Positions 1-8,496 of a stretch of 45,386 bases of DNA are shown here, in pieces; the first letter of the stretch is position 1, and the number at the start of each line of letters is the position of its first letter. The notes beneath the pieces are model-generated. The model saw only the letters and a program-made list of their open reading frames with translations. It was not told where the DNA came from and made no database searches. A program made the position numbers and the translations under genes. The DNA comes from MAG-121220-bin8 sp965655865 (GTDB lineage Bacteria > Bacteroidota > Bacteroidia > Flavobacteriales > Flavobacteriaceae), in assembly GCA_965655865.1 (NCBI GenBank), contig CBFHJJ010000012.1, positions 1-45,386 on the forward strand, in the 5' to 3' direction.

Positions 1-768
1 GTTGATGGTCCTACAATGATGGTTGAGCTTCAAAAGCAAGCAGAAAGATTTGGAACGGATGTTAGAATTGGCTTAGTAACTCAAGTTAATTTAAGTGAAA
101 AACCTGGTGGAATTCACAAAGTAACAGTTGATAATAATATTGAAATTGAGGCAGAAAGTGTAATTATATCAACAGGAGCAACTGCAAAATATTTAGGTAT
201 TCCCTCAGAACAAAGATTAAGAGGAGGTGGAGTTTCTGCATGTGCTGTTTGCGACGGATTTTTTTATAAAGGTCAAGATGTTGCAATTGTTGGAGGTGGA
301 GATACTGCAGCTGAAGAAGCAACATATTTAGCTAATATATGTTCTAAAGTAACTATGATTGTGAGAAAAGGTGAAATGAGAGCATCCAAGGCAATGCAAC
401 ATAGAGTTGAATCAAGAGACAATATTGATGTTAAGTACTATTCTGAAATTAAAGAAGTTTTAGGTAAAGATGTTGTTGAAGGCGTTAGTATAATAAATAA
501 TCAAACTCAAGAAATTACTAATGTCCCTGTAACTGGTCTTTTTATAGCTATAGGACATAAACCCAACACAGATATTTTTAAAGGTCAATTAGAAATGGAT
601 GATTCAGGATATGTTATAACAAAAGGAAAGTCCACACATACAAATCGTCCAGGAGTTTTTGCTTCTGGTGATGTTCAAGATAAAGATTACAGACAAGCAG
701 TTACAGCTGCAGGTACTGGCTGTATGGCTGCATTAGATGCTGAAAGATATTTAGCAAGTCTTGATTAA
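1..768 (+). CDS. trxB: Thioredoxin reductase, 5'-truncated by window edge
   Basis: NADPH- and FAD-dependent enzyme that reduces thioredoxin in the cytoplasm. The reading frame is already open at base 1 (V-D-G-P-T before the first ATG at 16), so the N-terminal FAD-binding part lies outside the window and the ATG at 16 is internal. The redox-active CxxC pair in the motif ACAVCDG is encoded at 241-252. It is followed by the NADPH-binding glycine motif VGGGDTAAEEA and, near the end, the FAD-binding stretch around VFASGDVQD, typical of low-molecular-weight TrxB. The 3' end is intact (TAA at 766-768). Confident as a thioredoxin reductase family member; a ferredoxin/flavodoxin-NADP reductase of the same superfamily is excluded by the CxxC. 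Confidence 0.93.
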   Translation, partial: VDGPTMMVELQKQAERFGTDVRIGLVTQVNLSEKPGGIHKVTVDNNIEIEAESVIISTGATAKYLGIPSEQRLRGGGVSACAVCDGFFYKGQDVAIVGGGDTAAEEATYLANICSKVTMIVRKGEMRASKAMQHRVESRDNIDVKYYSEIKEVLGKDVVEGVSIINNQTQEITNVPVTGLFIAIGHKPNTDIFKGQLEMDDSGYVITKGKSTHTNRPGVFASGDVQDKDYRQAVTAAGTGCMAALDAERYLASLD

Positions 769-782
769 GGATAATTTTTAAG

Positions 783-798
783 TAGTATATTTATACTA
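783..798. repeat. Perfect inverted repeat, 7-bp arms, 2-bp centre
   Basis: TAGTATA, TT, TATACTA lies in the 41-bp gap between trxB and the DUF4442 gene, 12 bases before the ATG at 810. It is too AU-rich and lacks the following T-run needed for a convincing terminator, so it may be an operator or chance in AT-rich DNA. Confidence 0.35.
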
Positions 799-809
799 AA
801 CTATTTAAA

Positions 810-1274
810 ATGCAAAAACTAACTCTTTTTTTTAAAAATCAAATGTCATTTTTCTGGCTTCCCGCTGCATGGATTTGTGGAGTTAGAGTAGACTCGGAAG
901 AAAGTAATAAATGTGTTGTCAGAGTTAAGCTTGGCTTTATTAACAAAAATCCATTTAAATCTCTTTTTTGGGCTGTACAAGGTATGGCTGCTGAAATGCC
1001 TGGAGGACTATTACTTCAAAATAAAATTAAAAATAGTGGTCAAAATATAGCTATGCTTTTAGTTGGATCTTCTTCGAAGTTTACTAAAAAAGCAGTAGGA
1101 AAGATATTATTTACTTTTGAAAATGGTGAGTTGTTAGACGAACTGGTTAATCAGGCCGTAAAGACAAAAGAAGCTCAAACAATTACTATTAAAACCAATG
1201 GAGTAGATGAAAAAGGCGATGTTGTTTCTGAATTTTCCTTTAATTGGAGTATAAAACTTCGATCAAAAAGATAA
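810..1274 (+). CDS. DUF4442 hotdog-fold protein (putative thioesterase-like)
   Basis: A 154-residue soluble protein resembling the DUF4442 branch of the hotdog superfamily. Members are about 150 residues and related to PaaI/YiiD acyl-CoA thioesterases. Visible family-like features are the aromatic N-terminus (FFKNQMSFFWLPAAW), the central helix motif containing the polar stretch QGMAAEMPGGLL, and a C-terminal half of alternating beta-strands ending in FNWSIKLRSKR. No signal peptide is seen, so it is probably cytoplasmic. It follows trxB by 41 bp on the same strand. Substrate unknown; the thioesterase activity is inferred from fold only. Confidence 0.7.
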   Translation: MQKLTLFFKNQMSFFWLPAAWICGVRVDSEESNKCVVRVKLGFINKNPFKSLFWAVQGMAAEMPGGLLLQNKIKNSGQNIAMLLVGSSSKFTKKAVGKILFTFENGELLDELVNQAVKTKEAQTITIKTNGVDEKGDVVSEFSFNWSIKLRSKR

Positions 1275-1337
1275 CTATTAACATTTTGTTTGCATTTTAA
1301 ATTAGATATAATACTTATCTTAAGTAAAACTAATAAT

Positions 1338-1523
1338 ATGTCTAGAACCATTTATAATTACACAGTTGAAGTTTTAAAAAAAGTTAGCTTTAATCCTAAA
1401 TTATTTAAAAGAGAGCTTGAAAAGGCATCAAAAAAACTTTTACCACACGAATATACTGAGTTAATGATTTGGGCTAAGAACTTTAAATTTCAAAACCCAC
1501 ATCTTTATTACGTTGAAGTTTAA
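1338..1523 (+). CDS. Small conserved flavobacterial protein, unknown function
   Basis: A 61-residue basic protein beginning MSRTIYNYTVEVLKKVSF. The open frame runs back to an ATG at 1290, but the residues from 1290 (MHFKLDIILILSKTNN) look like translated AT-rich leader, so I chose the ATG at 1338. The product contains two predicted amphipathic helices and the phrase HEYTELMIWAKNF, with no membrane segment and no cysteine. Small proteins of this type are widespread in Flavobacteriaceae without a known role. Its stop overlaps the 3' end of the convergent LysR gene by four bases (1520-1523). Confidence 0.6.
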   Translation: MSRTIYNYTVEVLKKVSFNPKLFKRELEKASKKLLPHEYTELMIWAKNFKFQNPHLYYVEV

Positions 1524-2443
1524 AATTTAGGATCTATAATTTTAACATCTGTAAAAGATTGAATTTTTTTAAATGAATTTTTTAGTAATAAAAACACTTC
1601 TTCCAAAATATGTTTTTTTAAATTATTATTTTTAAATACTACACTAATTTCTCTGGCAGGTTCAGGCGCCTTAAATTTATAAACCTTGTCTTTGTGTTGA
1701 TCTGCTAAGTTTAAGAAATTTAAGTAAGGTATAAAAGCTATTCCATTTCCATTAATAGACAAGTTTACTAAAGTTTCTAAGCTATTATTTTTAAACTTTT
1801 CATTGTAAGTTTCTGATTGAAAAACATTATCAATTGTATTTCGAAATTCGTTTTCTTTTTCCGGTATTAATATGTCTTTTGAATTAATCTTACTTAGCTC
1901 AACTTCTATTGCTTCGTCATTTTTAAAATTTTCTGGAATTACCATTAATATCGGCTCATAGTAAAGTGGTCTGAAAGCTAGATTAGAATCATTTAACGGA
2001 GTAATTCCTATAACAAAATCAAGTTCGTTATTATTTAATGAGTTATAAAGAAACTTGCTTTTATTGGAGGTATATTTAATATTTATTTCCGGAAATTTTT
2101 CTAATAAATCTTTTGTAAAAATTGGAAGTATTGTGGATTCTAATGTAGAGCTTATTCCAATATTTAAATTTCCAATTATTTTATTTTTTTGATAATTAAT
2201 TAAATCTTTAACTTTCAAAGATTCACTTACTATAATCTGAAACTGTTTAATTAGCTTTTCTCCAATTAAAGTTGTTTCAATTGGTTTTTTTGATCTATCA
2301 AATATTTTAGTATCTAATTCTTTTTCTAGCTTTTGTATTTGCATACTTAAAGAAGGTTGAGATACTAAAGATTTTTCTGCTGCAGTTGTAAAATTTTTGT
2401 ATTTGTAAAGCGAAAGAACATATTTGAGTTGATTTATTGTCAT
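1520..2443 (-). CDS. LysR-family regulator, OxyR-like but without cysteines
   Basis: A 307-residue transcription regulator. The N-terminal winged helix-turn-helix (residues about 1-60; NFTTAAEKSLVSQPSLSMQIQKLE) is a standard LysR DNA-binding domain, and the remainder is a type-2 periplasmic-binding-protein-like sensor domain. The overall layout is that of the OxyR-type regulators common in Bacteroidota. The oddity is that the protein has no cysteine at all. Aligning the OxyR segment around its peroxidatic Cys199 (GHCLRD) with the segment NEFRN here puts Glu199 at the peroxidatic position and Phe208 at the resolving position. So it cannot sense peroxide by the classic disulfide; it may bind a small ligand instead, or be another LysR subtype. 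No target genes can be named; it converges with the small protein at 1338. Confidence 0.8.
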   Translation of the reverse strand: MTINQLKYVLSLYKYKNFTTAAEKSLVSQPSLSMQIQKLEKELDTKIFDRSKKPIETTLIGEKLIKQFQIIVSESLKVKDLINYQKNKIIGNLNIGISSTLESTILPIFTKDLLEKFPEINIKYTSNKSKFLYNSLNNNELDFVIGITPLNDSNLAFRPLYYEPILMVIPENFKNDEAIEVELSKINSKDILIPEKENEFRNTIDNVFQSETYNEKFKNNSLETLVNLSINGNGIAFIPYLNFLNLADQHKDKVYKFKAPEPAREISVVFKNNNLKKHILEEVFLLLKNSFKKIQSFTDVKIIDPKF

Positions 2444-2485
2444 ATCAGTATTTATTATAAAAATATGAATTTATATAAGAATTAA

Positions 2486-3160
2486 CTATTGAATGATTTC
2501 AATCTTAAAACGAACATTATCTAGTGGCCACTCTCTTTTGTCTGTTTCTAAATTTGAAATTTTATCAACAACCTCCATTCCTTTGATTACTTTTCCAAAA
2601 GCTGTATAGTTTTTGTCAAGATGATAAGCTCCATCTTTTTTCTTAACTATGAAAAATTCATAAGGAGAAGCTAGTTTGTAAGGATTTTCAATCTCACTAC
2701 TTGGCATTGAGATTATTCCTCTATGATGTTTATGACCTTTTTTTGTATCTGGAGGCAATAAGTATCTCCCGATTTTTCTTCTTTTTTTTGAAGTACTGAT
2801 ATTATCAGAATTTCCACCTTGAATTATAAAATCTTTTACAACTCTGTGAAAATATTCCCCTTCAAAATATTTATTTTTTGTTAAATAAATAAAATTAGCT
2901 CTATGATATGGCGTATTGATGAATAGTTCAATATCAATATTTCCATAGGATGTAATTATTCTTACTTTATTTTCTTTATTTTTTTTTCCGTATTCAAAAA
3001 AGAATGGGATAGCATTATCGTCATTCAAAACAAACTCTTTTTTGGTTTGTTTTGTTATCTTTTTATTTATTTTTTTTATTTCTGTTTTTTCAGGTTTTTC
3101 TATCTTATCTTTACATGAAATAAATAAAAGGCTAACTAAAAGTATTTTATAAAAATGCAT
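2486..3160 (-). CDS. Peptidyl-prolyl cis-trans isomerase (cyclophilin), lipoprotein
   Basis: A cyclophilin-type PPIase predicted to be membrane-anchored outside the cytoplasm. Residues 1-16 form a lipoprotein signal ending in a lipobox cysteine (LLFISC), followed by a lysine-rich linker to about residue 65. The catalytic domain shows FHRVVKDFIIQGG with the catalytic Arg and Phe residues, then the late motif YTAFGKVIKGMEVVDKI. The Trp of human CypA that governs cyclosporin binding is replaced by His, as in many bacterial cyclophilins. At 224 residues it is of usual length for flavobacterial secreted forms. Its ATG lies inside the same ATGCAT hexamer as the start codon of the divergent NUDIX gene. 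Confidence 0.9.
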   Translation of the reverse strand: MHFYKILLVSLLFISCKDKIEKPEKTEIKKINKKITKQTKKEFVLNDDNAIPFFFEYGKKNKENKVRIITSYGNIDIELFINTPYHRANFIYLTKNKYFEGEYFHRVVKDFIIQGGNSDNISTSKKRRKIGRYLLPPDTKKGHKHHRGIISMPSSEIENPYKLASPYEFFIVKKKDGAYHLDKNYTAFGKVIKGMEVVDKISNLETDKREWPLDNVRFKIEIIQ

Positions 3161-3793
3161 TTTATAGATTTTAAAAATTATTTATTAAAAATAAACGATT
3201 ATGAGCTTCCTGGACATGATTATTTATTAAAAATTTCTCCTCCAGCTAGAATTAAGCATCTTAAAAAAAATTTTATTCCTAAAGATTCAAAAACAGCATC
3301 AGTTTTAATGCTTTTTTATCCTGATAATAATAATGAAACTAGATTAGTTTTAATGCTAAGAAATAAATACAAAGGAGTACATTCAAATCAAATTAGTCTT
3401 CCAGGTGGTAAAGTTGATAGATTAGATAAATCTTTAAAAGACACAGCCTTAAGAGAAACATACGAAGAAATAGGATTACATAGAGATGATATTGAAATTG
3501 TTGGTGAATTGTCCTCGGTTTATATTCCTCCAAGTAATTTTAATGTTTTTCCTTTTATAGGATATTCCAGTAAAACACCAAAATTTCTTCCTGATTCAAA
3601 GGAGGTCTCACTTATTTTAAGTCCTAAACTTAGTTATATTTTAGGTATGGAAATAGTTGAATCTGTTGTTGAAGTAAATAACTCAAAACAAAAAGTACCT
3701 AGTTTTCTGATTGATAATCATATTTTATGGGGAGCTACAGCAATTATGATTCATGAATTTGTTTTATTATTTAAACAAATGGTTAATTCTTAA
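3155..3793 (+). CDS. NUDIX hydrolase, CoA pyrophosphatase-like
   Basis: A 212-residue cytoplasmic NUDIX enzyme, most like the CoA pyrophosphatase (NudL/CoAse) group that cleaves coenzyme A to phosphopantetheine and adenosine 3',5'-bisphosphate. The Nudix box is GGKVDRLDKSLKDTALRETYEEIG (shown here as G-x5-E-like pattern with the catalytic REtYEEIG), preceded by the CoAse signature NQISLPGGKV. The N-terminal LPGHDYLLKISPPAR is also typical of this group. The start at 3155 gives the expected MHFIDFK beginning. Its ATG overlaps that of the divergent cyclophilin gene, so the promoter must lie inside the cyclophilin coding sequence. Confidence 0.87.
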   Translation: MHFIDFKNYLLKINDYELPGHDYLLKISPPARIKHLKKNFIPKDSKTASVLMLFYPDNNNETRLVLMLRNKYKGVHSNQISLPGGKVDRLDKSLKDTALRETYEEIGLHRDDIEIVGELSSVYIPPSNFNVFPFIGYSSKTPKFLPDSKEVSLILSPKLSYILGMEIVESVVEVNNSKQKVPSFLIDNHILWGATAIMIHEFVLLFKQMVNS

Positions 3794-3820
3794 TACATTT
3801 GTCAAACCAAAAATTATTGT

Positions 3821-4618
3821 GTGAGTTTTTTAAAAAGGAATCCTTTCGGACACATCCTGTTTGTTAAGAAGTGGTTAATTCGAGTTTTAGGTGTACTGAC
3901 ACACCAAAGATTTAATCGTTTTAATAAATTAAAAATTGAGGGTTCAGATATAATTAAATCTTTGCCCGAAAATAATGTTTTGTTTGTCTCAAATCATCAA
4001 ACTTATTTTGCCGATGTTGCTGCTATGATACACGTATTTAATGCGAGTTTAAGTGGAAGAGTAGATTCTATCAAAAACATGACTTATTTATGGGAACCAA
4101 AATTAAATATTTATTACGTAGCTGCTAAAGAAACAATGAAGGCAGGTCTTCTACCAAGGATATTAGCATACGTGGGTTCAGTTTCAATTGAAAGAACTTG
4201 GAGATCAAAAGGAGAGGATGTAAAACGACAAGTCAAAATGAGTGATATAGGTAATATTGGAAAAGCTCTAAATGACGGTTGGGTTATAACATTCCCTCAA
4301 GGAACTACAACTCCCTTCAAACCAATAAGAAGAGGAACTGCTCATATTATTAAAAAATATAATCCTATAGTTGTTCCAATAGTAATAGACGGATTTAGAA
4401 GATCTTTTGATAAAAAGGGTATTAGAATTAAAAAAAGAAATATTCTTCAATCTATGGAAATTAAAAAACCGTTAGATATTGATTACGAAAACGAATCTGT
4501 TGAAAGCATAGTCGAAAAAATTGAATATGCAATTGAACAACATCCTTCGTTTTTAAAAGTTATTTCTGAAAAAGATCTTTTAGAGTTAGAAAAAACTAAT
4601 AAACAAAGAGAGTGGTAA
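3821..4618 (+). CDS. 1-acyl-sn-glycerol-3-phosphate acyltransferase family (PlsC-like)
   Basis: A 265-residue membrane-associated acyltransferase of phospholipid synthesis. Motif I is NHQTYFADV (H-x4-D) at about residue 58, and the later substrate-binding motif FPQGTTTPFKPIRRGTAHI matches motif III (EGTR-like, here PQGT). The start is GTG at 3821, which gives MSFLKRNPFGH and a 27-bp gap after the NUDIX gene. The region between motif I and III is slightly longer than in E. coli PlsC and contains AAKETMKAGLLPRIL. The gene abuts the convergent SodC gene with no base between the two stop codons (4618/4619). It could also acylate another lysolipid; the exact acceptor cannot be told. Confidence 0.87.
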   Translation: MSFLKRNPFGHILFVKKWLIRVLGVLTHQRFNRFNKLKIEGSDIIKSLPENNVLFVSNHQTYFADVAAMIHVFNASLSGRVDSIKNMTYLWEPKLNIYYVAAKETMKAGLLPRILAYVGSVSIERTWRSKGEDVKRQVKMSDIGNIGKALNDGWVITFPQGTTTPFKPIRRGTAHIIKKYNPIVVPIVIDGFRRSFDKKGIRIKKRNILQSMEIKKPLDIDYENESVESIVEKIEYAIEQHPSFLKVISEKDLLELEKTNKQREW

Positions 4619-5155
4619 TTAATCTTTGCTTCTAATTAATGCATTATTTTCAATAATTCCACCACAAGCAATTCTAGATCCAGCTGCGCCAGATGGTTGT
4701 GATACAAAATCATCAGAGCCTTTGTGGACAATTATTGATTTTCCAATTATATTTTTGTTTTGATCTTCACAATCTAAACACCACAAATCGGTAGTGAAAG
4801 AAACTGTACCGTTACCATTTTCATCGACAGTGAAATTACCAATATCTCCTCTGTGAAATCCGTCAGAATTACCCCATTTACCATGATTTTCTAAAGTTGG
4901 ATTCCAATGACCACCTGCAGATTTTCCATTGTCAGATGAACAATCTGATTTTTCATGAATATGAATAGCATGTTCACCTGGCTCTAAATTGTTAATGGTT
5001 GCTTCCATAGTGACTTGAGAATCATCTTCAATAAATACCACAAATCCATTCGTTTGTGAAGAACTTTTTGACTCAAGTTCAATTACAACCATATTGGGTA
5101 TTGAACAACTAGAAATAAGGATTGAAAAAGTAATAAATAGGAAAATATTCTTCAT
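4619..5155 (-). CDS. sodC: Cu/Zn superoxide dismutase, lipoprotein
   Basis: Dismutates superoxide outside the cytoplasm. The ATG at 5155 gives a lipoprotein signal ending in LISSC (Cys17); an ATG 24 bases further upstream in frame would spoil it. From that start the copper ligands are His65, His67, His83 and His144, and the zinc ligands His83, His91, His101 and Asp104. The active-site Arg is Arg161, and the structural disulfide would be Cys72-Cys164. An additional CxxC (Cys126, Cys129; WCLDC) lies in the loop before the last metal histidine. It is 178 residues long and complete. It is transcribed away from the DUF3089/TonB receptor/HMA operon, which fits a shared copper theme. Confidence 0.93.
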   Translation of the reverse strand: MKNIFLFITFSILISSCSIPNMVVIELESKSSSQTNGFVVFIEDDSQVTMEATINNLEPGEHAIHIHEKSDCSSDNGKSAGGHWNPTLENHGKWGNSDGFHRGDIGNFTVDENGNGTVSFTTDLWCLDCEDQNKNIIGKSIIVHKGSDDFVSQPSGAAGSRIACGGIIENNALIRSKD

Positions 5156-5200
5156 CTGAGTATATGATTTATTTAGCATGATATTTGTACATTTAAAGTT

Positions 5201-6256
5201 ATGAAATATTTTGTTTCAATATATTGTTTATTATCATTAATGTCATGTGGACTTTTATCAGAAAACAATAAGCCGGTAGTTTACAGCAGTGAGTCTTTTA
5301 AAGAATTTAAAGTATCAAAAGCACCTGATTACACCAATTTGAATTCATGGGCGGTACATCCTTCAGGTGATCAAAGTATTTTTGATGAATTTGATTTTGA
5401 TGATTCAAAACTTCCTGTTGATGTTTTCTTTATTTATCCTACTTTGCTCAGTGACAAAAATAATACAAGATGGAATGCAGACATATATGATAACACTACA
5501 AGATCATATGTTTTAGGTTCCTCAGTTAAATATCAAGCATCAGCGTGGTTTTCAACTGGTGATGTTTATGTTCCCTACTACAGGCAAGCACATTTAAGAG
5601 TTTTTAGAGAATCCTTTTGGAAAAATGGTGGTAAAGAAGCTTATGAAATGGCATACAATGATGTTAAAGAAGCTTTTATTACATACATGAAGGAATATAA
5701 TAATGACAGACCAATAATTATTGCAGGGCATAGCCAAGGTTCTGGACATGCCAAAAGACTTCTTCAGGAATTTTTTGATGGTAAACCTCTAAAAAATAAA
5801 TTAGTTGCAGCATATTTAATAGGAACAAAAATAACTAATGATGATTTTAAAACATTAGATTTAATGATTGATAAAAACGAAACTGGTGGTTTTGTTACTT
5901 GGAATACTTATAGGTTAATGTCAGAAAGAAAAAAACAGAAATCTTCTTTTACAATTAGTGAAGAATGGATTGAAGATGCACTTTGTTCAAATCCTATTAC
6001 ATGGGACGATAACAAAACCTCAAATTATGATGACCACAAAGGTTTTTTATATTTAAACAATAAGGTTTTTCCAAAGACAGTCAAAATTGAAAGTATTGAT
6101 AATAAGATATTAGTTAAACTTCCAAAAATGGGCATTGTTAAGCGTTTACTACTTTCAACTGTTAAGGATTATCATAAGGCTGATGTCAATTTGTTTTGGG
6201 AAGACATTAGGCTGAACAGTATTGAAAGATCTAAGTCATATTTATCTGCACAGTGA
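5201..6256 (+). CDS. DUF3089 alpha/beta-hydrolase-like lipoprotein
   Basis: A 351-residue DUF3089 family protein. The N-terminus MKYFVSIYCLLSLMSCG is a lipoprotein signal with Cys16, so it is probably anchored in the outer or inner membrane facing the periplasm. The central motif AGHSQGSGHAKRLL is a nucleophile elbow (G-H-S-Q-G), consistent with an alpha/beta hydrolase fold. The family has no firmly established substrate known to me. The gene ends with TGA overlapping the GTG start of the TonB receptor by three bases (6254-6255 shared within GTGA), so the two are translationally linked. It is likely the first gene of the operon running to the HMA proteins. Confidence 0.85.
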   Translation: MKYFVSIYCLLSLMSCGLLSENNKPVVYSSESFKEFKVSKAPDYTNLNSWAVHPSGDQSIFDEFDFDDSKLPVDVFFIYPTLLSDKNNTRWNADIYDNTTRSYVLGSSVKYQASAWFSTGDVYVPYYRQAHLRVFRESFWKNGGKEAYEMAYNDVKEAFITYMKEYNNDRPIIIAGHSQGSGHAKRLLQEFFDGKPLKNKLVAAYLIGTKITNDDFKTLDLMIDKNETGGFVTWNTYRLMSERKKQKSSFTISEEWIEDALCSNPITWDDNKTSNYDDHKGFLYLNNKVFPKTVKIESIDNKILVKLPKMGIVKRLLLSTVKDYHKADVNLFWEDIRLNSIERSKSYLSAQ

Positions 6257-8487
6257 TTAAATTTTTTAATTTATTGCTAATAACTCTTGCATTACAATGC
6301 TCAATTGGCTTTTCACAAGACTATATTGAGGGGGTAATAAGTTATGAAAATGAATCTGGTGAAATAATTCCACTCCCTGGTGTAACTGTTTTTTGGCAAA
6401 ACACATCAACAGGAACCATTTCTAATATTGATGGAAATTATAAACTTTTAAAGTCTAACTTATCTAAGAGCCTTGTATTTAAATTTTTGGGTTATAAAGA
6501 AGAAATTTGTGACGTTAGTAATAAAAGATTTTATAATACAACAATGCTCAAAGATGAAAATATTCTTGATGAAGTAGTAGTAAATAAAAAAAGAAAAACA
6601 ATTCAAAAATCATATTTTAAAACTCAAAATATTATAAACGTTTCTAGTGATGAATTGTTAAAAGCAGCATGTTGTAATATTTCTGAAAGTTTTGAAACTA
6701 ATCCCTCTATAGATGTTAGTTATTCCAATGCAGTAACTGGTGTTAAACAGGTTAAAATGTTAGGCTTAGAAAGCCCGTATTTACTTATAACTGAGGAAAA
6801 TATTCCAATGATAAGGGGAGCTTCACAAGTCTATGGTTTGTCTTTTATTCCTGGAACATGGGTAGAGAGTATGCAAATAACAAAAGGAACAGGGAGTGTG
6901 GTTAATGGGTTTGAAAGTATTTCGGGTCAAATTAATGTTGAGTTAAAAAAACCATATTCTGACTCACCGTTTTTTGTGAATATTTATACAAATGATATGG
7001 GCAGGAATGAAGTTAATCTTCACAGTAATAAAATAATCAATGACAAAGTCAGTACAGGATTGTATTTACATGCCAATAAGAATAATCACATTAATGATAA
7101 TAACAATGATGGTTTTTTAGATCATCCACTTTCTAATGCAATTAATTTTTTCAATAGATGGCAATATATAAACCCCACTAAAGGAACTGTTGCTTTTTTT
7201 GGATACCGATTTATGAGTGACAAAAAAGAACTGGGTGAAAATATTGAAAATAAAGTGTTTATTCGCGATCCTTGGCGAGGAGAGATTCGTACTAACAGAT
7301 TTGATTCAAATTTCAAATTTGGTTATGTAAACCCTAGTATTCCTTACCAATCATTAGGATTTCAAATGGCTTTTTCTAGGCATGATCAGGATTCTTTTTT
7401 TGGAAAGCGAAATTATGATATAAATCAAAATAGTTTTTATTCAAGCTTAATATACAACTCTATTATAGGAAGCACCCTTAACAAAATTAAAGTAGGATTA
7501 AATTTTTCACATGACGATTTTGATGAAATTATCGATCAAACAAAAACTTCGTATAATAGAATAGATAATTCTATTGGGGGTTTTTTTGAATATAGTTATG
7601 ATAGTTTAGATGAAGTAAGTCTTGTTGCTGGTCTTAGGTATGATATTCATAATAATTTAGGAAATTTTTTCACACCAAGACTTCATTTAAGGTATCAACC
7701 TTTTGAAAAATCTGTATTACGTTTTTCTGCAGGAACTGGAAGAAAATCTTCAAATATATTTTCTGAAAATCAAAATATATTTACATCAGGACGTCAAATT
7801 AAAATTTCAAAAAAATTAGGAAAATTTTATGGACTAGATCCAGAAAAAGCATTTAATTATGGTCTAAGTTTTAGACAGGGGTTTTTTATAAATAATAAAG
7901 AAGGTGATATTACTTTTGATTATTATGTAACCGATTTTGAGAATCAAGTCATTGTTGATTGGGAAACTCAGGGCGAGGTATCATTTTATAATCTGGATGG
8001 TAAAAGTTTTGCTAAAAGTTTACAGATTGATTTTGAATATCAGTTAAGTGATAATGTTTTGATTAAATCAACATATAAGAATTTTGATGTAAAAAAACAA
8101 TACAATTCTGGACTAAAGATTAGTCCTTTAACTCCAAAAAATAGATTTTTTGCAAATTTAGAAGTTTTCACTAATGAACGAAAAAATGGATCTAAGTGGA
8201 AATTCGATTTTACTTACAATTGGATTGGTAAACAAAGATTACCAAGTCACACTGAATTAATTGATTTTGAAGGTTATTCTCCAAATTACAGTCTAGTAAA
8301 TTCTCAAATAACAAAAGTATTTTCTAAAAAATTTGAAATGTATTTAGGAGGAGAAAATATTGGAGGATATACTCAAGATAATCCAATTTTAGGAGGATAC
8401 CCTTTTGAAACAGACTTTGATACTTCAATAGTATATGCACCAATACATGGTGCACTTTTTTACATAGGTTTAAGATTTAATAACTAA
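6253..8487 (+). CDS. TonB-dependent outer-membrane receptor, likely metal-linked
   Basis: A 744-residue TonB-dependent receptor. It has a signal peptide (residues 1-21, ending GFSQ), a carboxypeptidase-regulatory-like domain (about 22-100), a plug domain (about 120-235) with the LDEVVV TonB-box-like segment at 105-110, and a C-terminal 22-strand barrel ending in ALFYIGLRFNN with a terminal aromatic-rich strand. The plug contains an unusual Cys140-Cys141 pair in KAACCNISESFETNP. The start is GTG at 6253, overlapping the stop of the DUF3089 gene. Two HMA proteins follow 9 and 10 bp apart, which suggests import of copper or another soft metal or its chelate rather than a glycan: there is no SusD partner. 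The barrel looks complete. Confidence 0.92.
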   Translation: MIKFFNLLLITLALQCSIGFSQDYIEGVISYENESGEIIPLPGVTVFWQNTSTGTISNIDGNYKLLKSNLSKSLVFKFLGYKEEICDVSNKRFYNTTMLKDENILDEVVVNKKRKTIQKSYFKTQNIINVSSDELLKAACCNISESFETNPSIDVSYSNAVTGVKQVKMLGLESPYLLITEENIPMIRGASQVYGLSFIPGTWVESMQITKGTGSVVNGFESISGQINVELKKPYSDSPFFVNIYTNDMGRNEVNLHSNKIINDKVSTGLYLHANKNNHINDNNNDGFLDHPLSNAINFFNRWQYINPTKGTVAFFGYRFMSDKKELGENIENKVFIRDPWRGEIRTNRFDSNFKFGYVNPSIPYQSLGFQMAFSRHDQDSFFGKRNYDINQNSFYSSLIYNSIIGSTLNKIKVGLNFSHDDFDEIIDQTKTSYNRIDNSIGGFFEYSYDSLDEVSLVAGLRYDIHNNLGNFFTPRLHLRYQPFEKSVLRFSAGTGRKSSNIFSENQNIFTSGRQIKISKKLGKFYGLDPEKAFNYGLSFRQGFFINNKEGDITFDYYVTDFENQVIVDWETQGEVSFYNLDGKSFAKSLQIDFEYQLSDNVLIKSTYKNFDVKKQYNSGLKISPLTPKNRFFANLEVFTNERKNGSKWKFDFTYNWIGKQRLPSHTELIDFEGYSPNYSLVNSQITKVFSKKFEMYLGGENIGGYTQDNPILGGYPFETDFDTSIVYAPIHGALFYIGLRFNN

Positions 8488-8496
8488 ATTAGTAGT

